The notes under the pieces were generated by a model that saw only the letters and a program-made list of their open reading frames with translations, did not search any database and had not been told where the DNA came from. Source: an uncultured Pseudomonadota bacterium (GTDB lineage Bacteria > Pseudomonadota > Alphaproteobacteria > UBA9219). From it: DNA of 38,794 nucleotides. Each line of letters opens with the position of its first letter. Position 1 is the stretch's first letter. This document shows, one piece after another, positions 32,273 through 38,794 of the stretch. The position numbers and the translations under genes were made by a program. Where the stretch lies: the NCBI GenBank assembly GCA_903919315.1, contig CAIXHP010000049.1:1-38794 (forward strand). The letters are read 5' to 3'.

Positions 32273-32620
32273 ATGGCCAGAAAAAAGCCAAACAGTAAAA
32301 ACGTCAAAATCACGGATGAAGAAGTCGAGGAGTTCATTGGAAAGCATCTTCTCGCTGGAATAACTTACTTTGACTTGGTTGGAAACGTGGACTCGTGTGT
32401 GCAAATTCACGGGATCATAGTCCGTATCAACGAGGATGAGGGCATTGTCGTTCGGGTCAATAATGAAGGCAAAGAATTCAAGCTTCCGCCTTATTTGCCC
32501 CATCTTGTGCGGGCTCAGCCGGGAGAGTATCGACTAAGGGCGACAGGGGAGGTCGTCGTTAATCCTGACTTCGCCATGGTCTGGAATGTATACCCAAAGG
32601 GATATCAAGGCAGTGTCTAA
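32273..32620 (+). CDS. Unknown small protein (115 aa)
   Basis: Not recognised. A Lys-rich N-terminus (MARKKPNSKNVKITDEEVEE) is followed by a probable small beta domain: FDLVGNVDSCVQIHGIIVRI, EGIVVRVNNEG, then PPYLPHLVRAQPGEYRLRAT. No signal peptide or membrane segment is seen. ATGs at 32270 and 32273 are both possible; GGTGG fits the second better. It is less GC-rich than its neighbours. It sits at a break between two conserved units (accD-folC and ybeY-corC) and its end overlaps the proposed ybeY start. Confidence 0.65.
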   Translation: MARKKPNSKNVKITDEEVEEFIGKHLLAGITYFDLVGNVDSCVQIHGIIVRINEDEGIVVRVNNEGKEFKLPPYLPHLVRAQPGEYRLRATGEVVVNPDFAMVWNVYPKGYQGSV

Positions 32621-33176
32621 ACATAATCCGCTCCACATCGAAGTGGCTATTGTCCCGTGGCGAAAAATTTCTGGACTGAAGTCAAGATTGGAAAAAGCGG
32701 CGGCTTTGACGTTGGCCGCCTTGCCCGAAGCGCTGCAACCGGCGGCGCGACGAGCGCAGTGGACGGTGTTGCTGACCTCGGACGCGGCGGTGCGGCGGCT
32801 GAACAACGACTTTCGCGGCATCGACAAACCAACCAACGTGCTGTCCTTCCCTCACTTCACCCGCCCCCAACTCGTCAAAACGAACAAGGGCCGCGAGGTC
32901 GTTTATGTCGGGGATATAGCCATCGCATATCAATATGTGGTGGCTGAGGCACGAAGCGAACACAAAATACTGTTGAATCATGTAACCCATCTCATGATCC
33001 ATGGCCTTTTGCATCTTTTCGGGTATGATCATCAGGCGAACGCGCCTGCCGTTCGCATGGAACGACTGGAGAGAAAACGAATGGCCGAACTTGGCCTGCC
33101 TGATCCTTACGCCTCCGCGACATCGCTCGTCCCCAAGGCGAAGCCCGCGCACCGAGGCCAACGGTCAAAGGCATGA
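32613..33176 (+). CDS. ybeY: Endoribonuclease YbeY (rRNA maturation)
   Basis: Metal-dependent RNase for 16S rRNA 3' maturation and ribosome quality control. The zinc motif HGLLHLFGYDH is in the C-terminal half, preceded by RRLNNDFRGIDKPTNVLSFP and GDIAIAY. The start is a GTG at 32613, eight bases before the end of the unknown upstream gene; the frame also allows an ATG at 32586. From the GTG the product is 187 aa. The usual upstream phoH is missing. It is coupled to corC through an ATGA overlap. Confidence 0.93.
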   Translation: MSKHNPLHIEVAIVPWRKISGLKSRLEKAAALTLAALPEALQPAARRAQWTVLLTSDAAVRRLNNDFRGIDKPTNVLSFPHFTRPQLVKTNKGREVVYVGDIAIAYQYVVAEARSEHKILLNHVTHLMIHGLLHLFGYDHQANAPAVRMERLERKRMAELGLPDPYASATSLVPKAKPAHRGQRSKA

Positions 33177-34105
33177 GCGATCCTCAACGGCAGAACAACG
33201 GAATGTCGTCCGGCGAAAACGAGGACGCGCCTAGTCCTTGGCATCGCCTATGGCGGCGTGTGAACGAACGCTGGCAAGGCTCGTCCGAAGCCGAGGCGCT
33301 GCGCGAGGCGGTTGAAGAATTGATCGAGGAATCCGCCGCCGACTCCGGCGGTGCGCCGACCACCGAACGGACGCTGCTCACCAACCTTTTGAATCTGCGC
33401 GAACGGCATGTGTGCGACTGCATGGTGCCCCGCGCCGACATCGTCGCCATCGACGCCGACAGCGAGATGAAGACGCTGGTCGGCCTGATGGTAGAACACA
33501 CCCACAGCCGCATCCCCGCCTACAGCGACACGCTCGATGAAACGCTGGGCATGGTGCACATGAAGGACGTTCTGGTCTGCATCGCGCAGCAAAAAGAATG
33601 TCGCATTCGTGATTTGCTGCGTCCGGTGATGTTCGTGGCGCCGTCCATGCCCGCCGCCAAGTTGCTGCTGCAAATGCGTACGACGCGCCAGCATATGGCG
33701 ATGGTGGTGGACGAATTCGGCGGCATCGACGGCTTGGTGACGCTCGAAGACCTCGTCGAGGAAATCGTCGGCGAGATCGAAGACGAACATGACGATCCCG
33801 CGACGCAAGACATGGTGGCCCGCGCCGATGGCACGTTGCTGGTCAACGCCCGCGTGACGATTGAGGATTTCGAAGCCCGCGTCGGCACGCTGTTGACCGA
33901 ACCGGAACGCGAAACCATCGACACGCTTGCGGGCTATGTCTTTCACCTCGCCGGACATGTGCCCAAAATCGGCGAACGCGTCGAAGGCCCGAACGGCATC
34001 CTGTTCGAAGTTCTGGAAACGGATCAAAACCGCATCCACCGCGTCCGCGTCCGTGGCCTGCGCCGCACTGAGGCGGAGACGACGGAGTCGGCCAAGGCGG
34101 AGTAA
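33173..34105 (+). CDS. corC: CBS-domain protein, CorC/HlyC family
   Basis: Cytosolic CorC-type protein of 310 aa, linked in the family to Mg/Co efflux. After a charged N-terminus come two CBS domains: about 75-135 with [20 protein letters not shown] and [20 protein letters not shown], and about 140-200 with [20 protein letters not shown]. The CorC_HlyC domain follows (about 215-295: [20 protein letters not shown]). It lacks the DUF21 membrane domain, as typical for CorC next to ybeY. The lnt gene that often follows is absent. Confidence 0.93.
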   Translation: MSDPQRQNNGMSSGENEDAPSPWHRLWRRVNERWQGSSEAEALREAVEELIEESAADSGGAPTTERTLLTNLLNLRERHVCDCMVPRADIVAIDADSEMKTLVGLMVEHTHSRIPAYSDTLDETLGMVHMKDVLVCIAQQKECRIRDLLRPVMFVAPSMPAAKLLLQMRTTRQHMAMVVDEFGGIDGLVTLEDLVEEIVGEIEDEHDDPATQDMVARADGTLLVNARVTIEDFEARVGTLLTEPERETIDTLAGYVFHLAGHVPKIGERVEGPNGILFEVLETDQNRIHRVRVRGLRRTEAETTESAKAE

Positions 34106-34107
34106 CC

Positions 34108-35259
34108 TTACGGGCGAGCCGTAATGATCTTCGCCTCGGTTCCGCAACCGGAGCAGGGCAGAGTCGGATAGGTGTTGAACGGGAAGATGTGGGGCTGATG
34201 CGGGACGATGCCCTTCTTTTTATCCCAGCGCACCATAGAGGGTCGTCCCTTTCCGTCAAAGAGCAAGGCCGTCCGCCCGATGTGAGGCAAACCTCTGGCC
34301 CAGCTGCCGTCGTTGAGGAGGGTGACGTGGCAGGGGCCGATGTGATGTCCCGACGGGGTTCGCGGCGATTCGACCGCGAGAGCCTCAGAGATGTGCGTAT
34401 GGCCGCTGATGGATCCGTCAAGATAGGGCGCGTCCTCGCCCTTGGCCCGACAGGCAAAGGCTTTCCCGTTTTCACGGAACAAATGCCGCAGCAACAGCGT
34501 TTTGAGCGTGCGATCATGGCCCGTTCGTTCCTTGAAAGCCTGTTCGAGAGTAAAGGCCAAGGAAAAATGATCGTGCCAGCGCGTCGTGGGCTTTGGAACG
34601 TCAAAATCCATGTGGGCGGCCAGAAGCGTGGCGGCGGATTCCAGTGTCGCTTGCGGTGACCAACGGCTCTGCACATGGGGGCGGCGGCGAAAGACTTCGA
34701 ACGCCGCGTTCAAAAAACGCCCGGTGCCGCTGTAAATCTCTTCGACGCAAGCTGTTCTGTCCGACAAACGGGAAAAGGCCTTCAGCAGTGTGTCGAATTC
34801 GTCGCCATGGCGAACCAGAAATCTTTTCCCGGCGGGGGTTTCATAGATGGCTTCGTTGGCGATGGAAAATTTTCCGTGGCGGAATCCGTCGTATTTTCTG
34901 AAATAAATGTCATGGTTTCCGGGAACGAAGACGACCTGAACGCCGTCTTCCGCCATCGAAAAAATATACTGGAGCGCCTCCAAATGGGACGCCTTCACCA
35001 GCCTTTTATCGCCGAGGACGCTGAGGTCGAAAACATCCCCGCGCGCGCTCTCAATCGCGCGGTCAATGATGTCTTGAATATACGAATAGGTTACGCCGGC
35101 ATTGTATTTTATGGCCCACATGTCGATGGCATCGCCGACAATGTACAAACGCTTCGGTTTAACTCTTTTGAGAAACGGAACCAGATGGTCGGACTGACTC
35201 TGGTTGGAACCTATATGAAGGTCGGAAACAAACAACGCATCGCATTTCAGCTTTTTCAT
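34108..35259 (-). CDS. Metallophosphoesterase, UDP-diacylglucosamine diphosphatase-like
   Basis: Calcineurin-fold phosphoesterase of 383 aa. Metal-site motifs in order are SDLHIG (12-17), GDAIDMW (42-48), GNHD (about 113), RHGDEFD and GHTH (in the later half). The layout resembles the UDP-2,3-diacylglucosamine diphosphatase group (COG2908, LpxH-like), but the protein is longer than classic LpxH and has a C-terminal extension ending in a CSGC pair. With lpxK and waaA nearby, a lipid A role is attractive, but the substrate cannot be fixed from sequence. Start at the ATG at 35259. It is convergent with corC, two bases apart. Confidence 0.85.
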   Translation of the reverse strand: MKKLKCDALFVSDLHIGSNQSQSDHLVPFLKRVKPKRLYIVGDAIDMWAIKYNAGVTYSYIQDIIDRAIESARGDVFDLSVLGDKRLVKASHLEALQYIFSMAEDGVQVVFVPGNHDIYFRKYDGFRHGKFSIANEAIYETPAGKRFLVRHGDEFDTLLKAFSRLSDRTACVEEIYSGTGRFLNAAFEVFRRRPHVQSRWSPQATLESAATLLAAHMDFDVPKPTTRWHDHFSLAFTLEQAFKERTGHDRTLKTLLLRHLFRENGKAFACRAKGEDAPYLDGSISGHTHISEALAVESPRTPSGHHIGPCHVTLLNDGSWARGLPHIGRTALLFDGKGRPSMVRWDKKKGIVPHQPHIFPFNTYPTLPCSGCGTEAKIITARP

Positions 35260-35354
35260 AAGGTCTCCACATCGAACAAATGAGGGCTCTGATTTCTCAA
35301 ATTTAGCTTGGCGTTGGTCAGCTTGCCGAAAATGCGGCGAAGGACCTCACGGGA

Positions 35355-35870
35355 TCACGATGGCAACGTCTCCCCCCGCTTGATCGCTTCGGCCAAGGGG
35401 CTGAAGGCGGCGACGACGCTTTCGTACACGGGGCGCTTGAAATCGACGATCAGGGACGGGGTCTGCGCTAAAGGTGTCCATTTCCACGCCGTAAATTCGG
35501 GGTCTTCGGGGTCGTGTTCGCCCGCGAGGCTGACATCGCTGTCCTGTCCCTGAAAGAGCAGGGCGAACCAGCGCTGTTCTTGCCCCCGATATTTGCCCCT
35601 GAAAACGCCGTTGCGGTATTGCAGATAGTCGGGGAATTCGTAACGCAGCAGTTCGGGATGCTCGGCGATGATCGTGGCGTTGTTGGTGCCGATCTCTTCC
35701 TTCAATTCGCGCATCGCGGCGGCGACGGGGTCTTCGCCCTTTTGGATGCCGCCTTGCGGCATCTGCCACGCGCCCGGCTTGTCGCGGCGCTCGGCGCACA
35801 GGACGAGGCCGTCATGATTAAACAGGCACAAGCCGACGCAGGCGCGATAGGAGAGCGTAAGGGGATCCAT
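35355..35870 (-). CDS. rppH: RNA pyrophosphohydrolase RppH
   Basis: NUDIX enzyme removing pyrophosphate from mRNA 5' ends (171 aa), which starts decay by RNase E. It begins YRACVGLCLFNHDGLVL, has WQMPQGGIQKGEDP and the complete Nudix box GGIQKGEDPVAAAMRELKEE (40-59). The segments YRGQEQRWFALLFQG and EFTAWKWTPL are typical of RppH. It follows the divergent polysaccharide deacetylase gene by three bases in a ctpA-deacetylase-rppH unit. Confidence 0.95.
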   Translation of the reverse strand: MDPLTLSYRACVGLCLFNHDGLVLCAERRDKPGAWQMPQGGIQKGEDPVAAAMRELKEEIGTNNATIIAEHPELLRYEFPDYLQYRNGVFRGKYRGQEQRWFALLFQGQDSDVSLAGEHDPEDPEFTAWKWTPLAQTPSLIVDFKRPVYESVVAAFSPLAEAIKRGETLPS

Positions 35871-35873
35871 TCT

Positions 35874-36983
35874 TTATTCCACCATGGCTGAGAGCGGAGC
35901 CAGGGCGATGCCCCGGCTCGGCAGTTGTTTGATCCAGAGTTCGAGTCGATCCACCGTCATTGGCAAGGACGAGGCGATGCCGATGGCGCGTCCCGTTTGC
36001 TGCGCGGCCAGTTCAAGCTGGCTGAGCGCCGCGTCGATGGCTTCGGGCGTGGGAGTCGGGTCGATGAACAGCGTGGCCGTTGCCGTCGGAACCTGAGCGC
36101 GACGGGCGAGATCCTTCACCACGCTGTGCGGCGCGGCGCGGGCATCCAGCACCAGCAACCCGCGCTGTTTCAGGACATCGAGAACGGGCGCGAATTTGTT
36201 CGGATCGGTGGTGAAGCGCGAACCGGTTAGGCTGGTCACGCCCACATAGCCCGACCCTTGCCGCAAAGACCAGTTGAGCCGCTGCAGATTATCGACATTG
36301 GGCAAATTGGTCAGCAGCGTGTTGGGGCCGGGATCGCTGCGGGGATAGTCGAACGGCTCCATCGGCAGCGCCAGCAAGGTTTCATGCCCATCCTGCCGTG
36401 CGCGTCCCATCCACGATCCCACCACCGCTCCCTGAACGTCAAAGGCCAAGGTCACGTTGGCGGGCAGACTCTGCAACGCGGTGTCGGTGGCCACGCGCGC
36501 AAGGCCGAGGTCGTTCACGACGATGGCAATCCGGGGCCGCCGGTCGGCCTTGTCAAAAGGACGGGCATAGACCTGCCACGGCATGCGGCCATCCTCGCCG
36601 ACGCGCGGCAGGCTTCCCTCCGCCGTGTCCTCCGTCAAGCCGGGGTCGGGCGCACGGGCCATGCGGGTGCCGTGGTCGTCGGTGTCGTTGCGCGCGGCGG
36701 CGGCGAGGGACTCCGCCGTCGGCGCGGATTCGGAGCCCGTCGCCGCCGGTGGCGGCGACATATCGACGCGGGACGCGGCCGCGCTCTGGCTTTCGGTCAC
36801 AACGGGCGCGGGCGTGGCTTCTGGCGGTTTCGAAGGAGCCCACGGCAGAAACAGAGGCGCCAGTAAAACCACCAAAATTCCACCCGTCACCGCCAGCTTC
36901 AGCTTGCGCGGATAGCGCGCCAGAAAAGTCTCTTTCCGGGGAGGCAAGCCGCTGTCCGGCGAAAGATCGGGCGACAGGTTCAC
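35874..36983 (-). CDS. Divergent polysaccharide deacetylase (YibQ family)
   Basis: Predicted periplasmic protein anchored by one N-terminal membrane helix (LKLAVTGGILVVLLAPLFLP, about 27-46), followed by a Pro/Ala/Glu-rich linker. The C-terminal divergent deacetylase domain shows PRIAIVVNDLGL, VTLAFDVQG, GHETLLALPMEPFDYPRSDP, LDARAAPHSVVKDLARR and RAIGIASSLPMTVDRLELWI. The start is a GTG at 36983 overlapping the ctpA stop. The ctpA-YibQ-rppH order recurs in proteobacteria and suggests a cell-wall role. Confidence 0.9.
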   Translation of the reverse strand: MNLSPDLSPDSGLPPRKETFLARYPRKLKLAVTGGILVVLLAPLFLPWAPSKPPEATPAPVVTESQSAAASRVDMSPPPAATGSESAPTAESLAAAARNDTDDHGTRMARAPDPGLTEDTAEGSLPRVGEDGRMPWQVYARPFDKADRRPRIAIVVNDLGLARVATDTALQSLPANVTLAFDVQGAVVGSWMGRARQDGHETLLALPMEPFDYPRSDPGPNTLLTNLPNVDNLQRLNWSLRQGSGYVGVTSLTGSRFTTDPNKFAPVLDVLKQRGLLVLDARAAPHSVVKDLARRAQVPTATATLFIDPTPTPEAIDAALSQLELAAQQTGRAIGIASSLPMTVDRLELWIKQLPSRGIALAPLSAMVE

Positions 36984-38410
36984 TTCCGCGTCGCCTCGCC
37001 GGAAAAGGTCACAGGGGTGGTCTTCGTCTCAAACAGATGAACGCCCCGGATCAGATCAAGCGCCCGCGCCAACTGGTAATCGAACGGCTCGTCCTTTTTG
37101 TCGGACTTGTCGCTCGTCTTGTCGCTGTCCTTGTCTTTCTTGCCCTTGTCGTTGCCGTCGGCATCGGGCTTCGGCTTGGCATCCTTGTCCGGCTTGATGG
37201 TGTCGTTCGAGAGAGCGCCGCGCAGATCGGCTTCGTGCAGCCCTTGACCCGTCGCGATTTCCTCAAGCTTGGCGGGCTGGACGGTGATGTCCGGCTCGAT
37301 GCCGAGCGCCTGAATCGAACGGCCCGACGGCGTGTAATACCGCGCCGTGGTCAAGCGCATCGCGCCGCCGCCCGACACCGGCAAAATGGTCTGCACGGAA
37401 CCCTTGCCAAAGCTCTTGGTGCCGATCAGGAGGGCGCGGCGGTAATCCTGCAACGCGCCCGCGACGATCTCGGCCGCGCTGGCCGATCCGCCGTTGATCA
37501 GAACCGCGATAGGCTTGCCCCGCGTCTTGTCGCCGCCCTTGGCGAGGAAAGACTGGTTCTCCTCCTTATGGCGGCCCCGCGTCGAAACCACTTCCTTGCC
37601 CGCTTCGAGGAATGACCCCGCGACGTTGATGCCCTGTTCCAGCAACCCGCCGGGATTGTTGCGCAGGTCGAGGACATAGCCGATCAGCTTGCTGCCCATC
37701 TGCTTGTCGGCTTCGGCCAGAGCCTTGTCGAGGCCCGGCATCGTTTGTTCGTTGAATGTCGTGATGCGGATATAGGCGATGTCGTCCTTGGCCGACCACC
37801 GCACTGACTGAATGTGAATGACGGCGCGTGTCAGCGTCACGTCGAACGGCTGGCCGCTGAGGCCGCCGCGCCGAACGGTGAGCGTGATCTTGGTGCCCGG
37901 CACGCCGCGCATCTTGTCGACGGCCTCGTTCAAAGTCATCTCGGTCACCGGCTTGTTGTCGAGATGGGTGATGAGGTCGCCCGGTTGCAACCCTGCCTTG
38001 GCCGCAGGCGTGTCGTCGATCGGCGACACGACCTTGACCAGCGTGTTGTCCATCGTCACTTCGATGCCGAGGCCCCCGAACTCGCCATGGGTCTGGGTCT
38101 GCATGTCTTCGAAATTCTTTTTGGTGAGATAGCCCGAATGCGGGTCGAGCGAGCTCAACATCCCGTTCAGCGCGGCCTCGATCAGCTTTTCATCGGTGAC
38201 GGGATCGACATAATCCGCCCGCGTCCGCTCCAACACGTCCGAAAACAACGTCAGTTGCTTAAACGTGTCGCTGGAAGACGAATCGCTGTCCGCAGCGGAA
38301 GCCGCCACCGGCCCGGCGGTTCGCGCTTGGGTTGCATGCCAACCGGCAAACGCCGCCAAGAGCAAAAGAGCGGAAAAAACGGTCAAAAGGCGCAAAGCAG
38401 AGCGTGACAT
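36980..38410 (-). CDS. ctpA: C-terminal processing peptidase (S41)
   Basis: Periplasmic serine/lysine peptidase of 476 aa. A signal anchor is followed by the N-terminal helical part (LFSDVLERTRADYVDPVTDE, then LDPHSGYL), the PDZ domain (about 110-180: GLGIEVTMDN, TPAAKAGLQPGDLITHLDNK) and the S41 core. Core motifs are YIRITTFNEQT, VLDLRNNPGGLL, the serine segment NGGSASAAEIVAGAL (about 306-320), and the Lys in GTKSFGKGS. A Lys/Asp-rich low-complexity stretch lies near the C-terminus. AAGGGA six bases before the ATG at 38410 is preferred to the ATG at 38416, which directly touches it. Confidence 0.96.
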   Translation of the reverse strand: MSRSALRLLTVFSALLLLAAFAGWHATQARTAGPVAASAADSDSSSSDTFKQLTLFSDVLERTRADYVDPVTDEKLIEAALNGMLSSLDPHSGYLTKKNFEDMQTQTHGEFGGLGIEVTMDNTLVKVVSPIDDTPAAKAGLQPGDLITHLDNKPVTEMTLNEAVDKMRGVPGTKITLTVRRGGLSGQPFDVTLTRAVIHIQSVRWSAKDDIAYIRITTFNEQTMPGLDKALAEADKQMGSKLIGYVLDLRNNPGGLLEQGINVAGSFLEAGKEVVSTRGRHKEENQSFLAKGGDKTRGKPIAVLINGGSASAAEIVAGALQDYRRALLIGTKSFGKGSVQTILPVSGGGAMRLTTARYYTPSGRSIQALGIEPDITVQPAKLEEIATGQGLHEADLRGALSNDTIKPDKDAKPKPDADGNDKGKKDKDSDKTSDKSDKKDEPFDYQLARALDLIRGVHLFETKTTPVTFSGEATRK

Positions 38411-38738
38411 GAACATTCCCTTGGGTCGGTCGCGGCAGGTCGAATCAGTCTAGATGTTTTTTCGCCGCGAGGGAACCTCTGAGGTGAGGGGCAGAGTGGG
38501 CTCCAGCCTGAAAGTCTACGCCTGCAACGCGGCCCACGAAAAAACCGGCCAGCCAACACGGGCGGGTCGAAATTCGCTAGAACGGCTTCACGTTAGGTGC
38601 CGTATTGACAGAGAAGAGATAAGTTCCTCCGTGGATGCGGCGGCGGTAATTAGTCATTAGACTCGTTGCGAAAGAGGCATTGAATCTTTGTTAACCGGCT
38701 TGTGATTCAAGGGTGGAGAGGCGTTGGAGGCCTCTCCG
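38411..38738. other. Intergenic region upstream of ctpA
   Basis: No convincing gene: a 68-codon plus-strand frame from 38454 has no recognisable features and poor start context. The region should hold divergent promoters for ctpA and the gene at 38739. A TTGCGA / TGTTAA pair (38666-38671, 38689-38694, 17-base spacer) is a weak candidate for the latter. Confidence 0.5.
38715..38737 (+). promoter_or_regulatory. Hairpin overlapping a ribosome site
   Basis: GGAGAGGC (38715-38722) pairs with GCCTCTCC (38730-38737). The GGAGG at 38726-38730, the likely ribosome site for the ATG at 38739, lies mostly in the loop and at the stem foot. Folding could control access of ribosomes. Confidence 0.4.
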
Positions 38739-38794
38739 ATGGCAAAGTTTAATAGCGCGGCGCTTTTACGCAAGCGGCAATTTCAGCGCCTGAC
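38739..38794 (+). CDS. 5' end of an unidentified gene, cut by the window
   Basis: An open frame MAKFNSAALLRKRQFQRL runs off the right edge. GGAGG eight bases before the ATG supports a real start. Only 18 residues are visible, basic and helix-prone; nothing can be said on function. It is divergent from ctpA. Confidence 0.45.
   Translation, partial: MAKFNSAALLRKRQFQRL

Noticed and set aside
38605-38634. TTGACA as a -35 box in the right intergenic region
   Set aside because: There is no -10-like hexamer 16-18 bases downstream.
38454-38660. 68-codon plus-strand frame upstream of ctpA
   Set aside because: It has no good ribosome site, no recognisable sequence features and atypical composition.

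Overview
The window looks like a chromosomal segment of a GC-rich, flagellated, Gram-negative alphaproteobacterium. The evidence is the flgF-flgG-flgA-flgH rod/ring operon, the short HprK type of HPr kinase followed by rapZ, EIIA(Man), HPr and enzyme I (an alphaproteobacterial regulatory PTS arrangement), the accD-folC, rluB-rsmD, xseA/purD and ybeY-corC neighbourhoods, lipid A/LPS genes (lpxK, waaA) and a hopanoid-type squalene synthase family gene (hpnD). A Rhodospirillales- or Micavibrio-like placement fits the gene content, but this is inference from gene order. No rRNA, tRNA, CRISPR array, transposase or phage gene was recognised.

Layout. 1-3.7 kb: flagellar operon on the minus strand behind a good sigma-54 (-24/-12) promoter. 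3.85-5.5 kb: three small uncharacterised genes on the minus strand, two of them tandem paralogues, the upstream one frameshifted. 5.7-7.4 kb: an EVE-domain protein, then two very small divergent genes that look like stripped-down chemoreceptor and flagellar-rod pieces, sharing an intergenic region with a phased direct repeat. 7-11.8 kb: regulatory PTS (hprK, rapZ, EIIA, HPr, EI) interrupted by an antisense NUDIX-type gene. 11.8-13.3 kb: hpnD, preceded on the left by a decayed partial copy of its own 3' end and a small membrane-protein gene. 13.4-19 kb: lysS, then a more AT-rich accessory stretch (queuosine-precursor transporter, methyltransferase, an unknown gene) around a pentapeptide-repeat protein. 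19.1-26.9 kb: repair, purine and RNA-modification genes (mutL, xseA, purD, tadA, rluB, rsmD) and lpxK. 26.9-29.4 kb: waaA, disrupted in frame by tandem 156-bp palindromic repeats, and mlaC. 29.6-38.8 kb: a small exported Lys/His-rich protein, folC, accD, an unknown gene, ybeY, corC, a metallophosphoesterase, rppH, a divergent polysaccharide deacetylase, ctpA, and the first codons of a gene that leaves the window.

How the genes fit together. FlgF and FlgG build the rod, FlgA helps P-ring assembly and FlgH forms the L-ring. HprK, HPr, EI and EIIA form a phosphorelay without any sugar permease in view, so it is probably regulatory. LpxK and WaaA act in consecutive lipid A/Kdo steps and are translationally coupled; MlaC upstream handles outer-membrane lipid traffic. 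The most unusual observations are the in-frame repeat array inside waaA, the miniature rod-like and chemoreceptor-tip-like genes with their shared regulatory region, the decayed hpnD copy, and a RapZ whose Walker A lysine is replaced by leucine.
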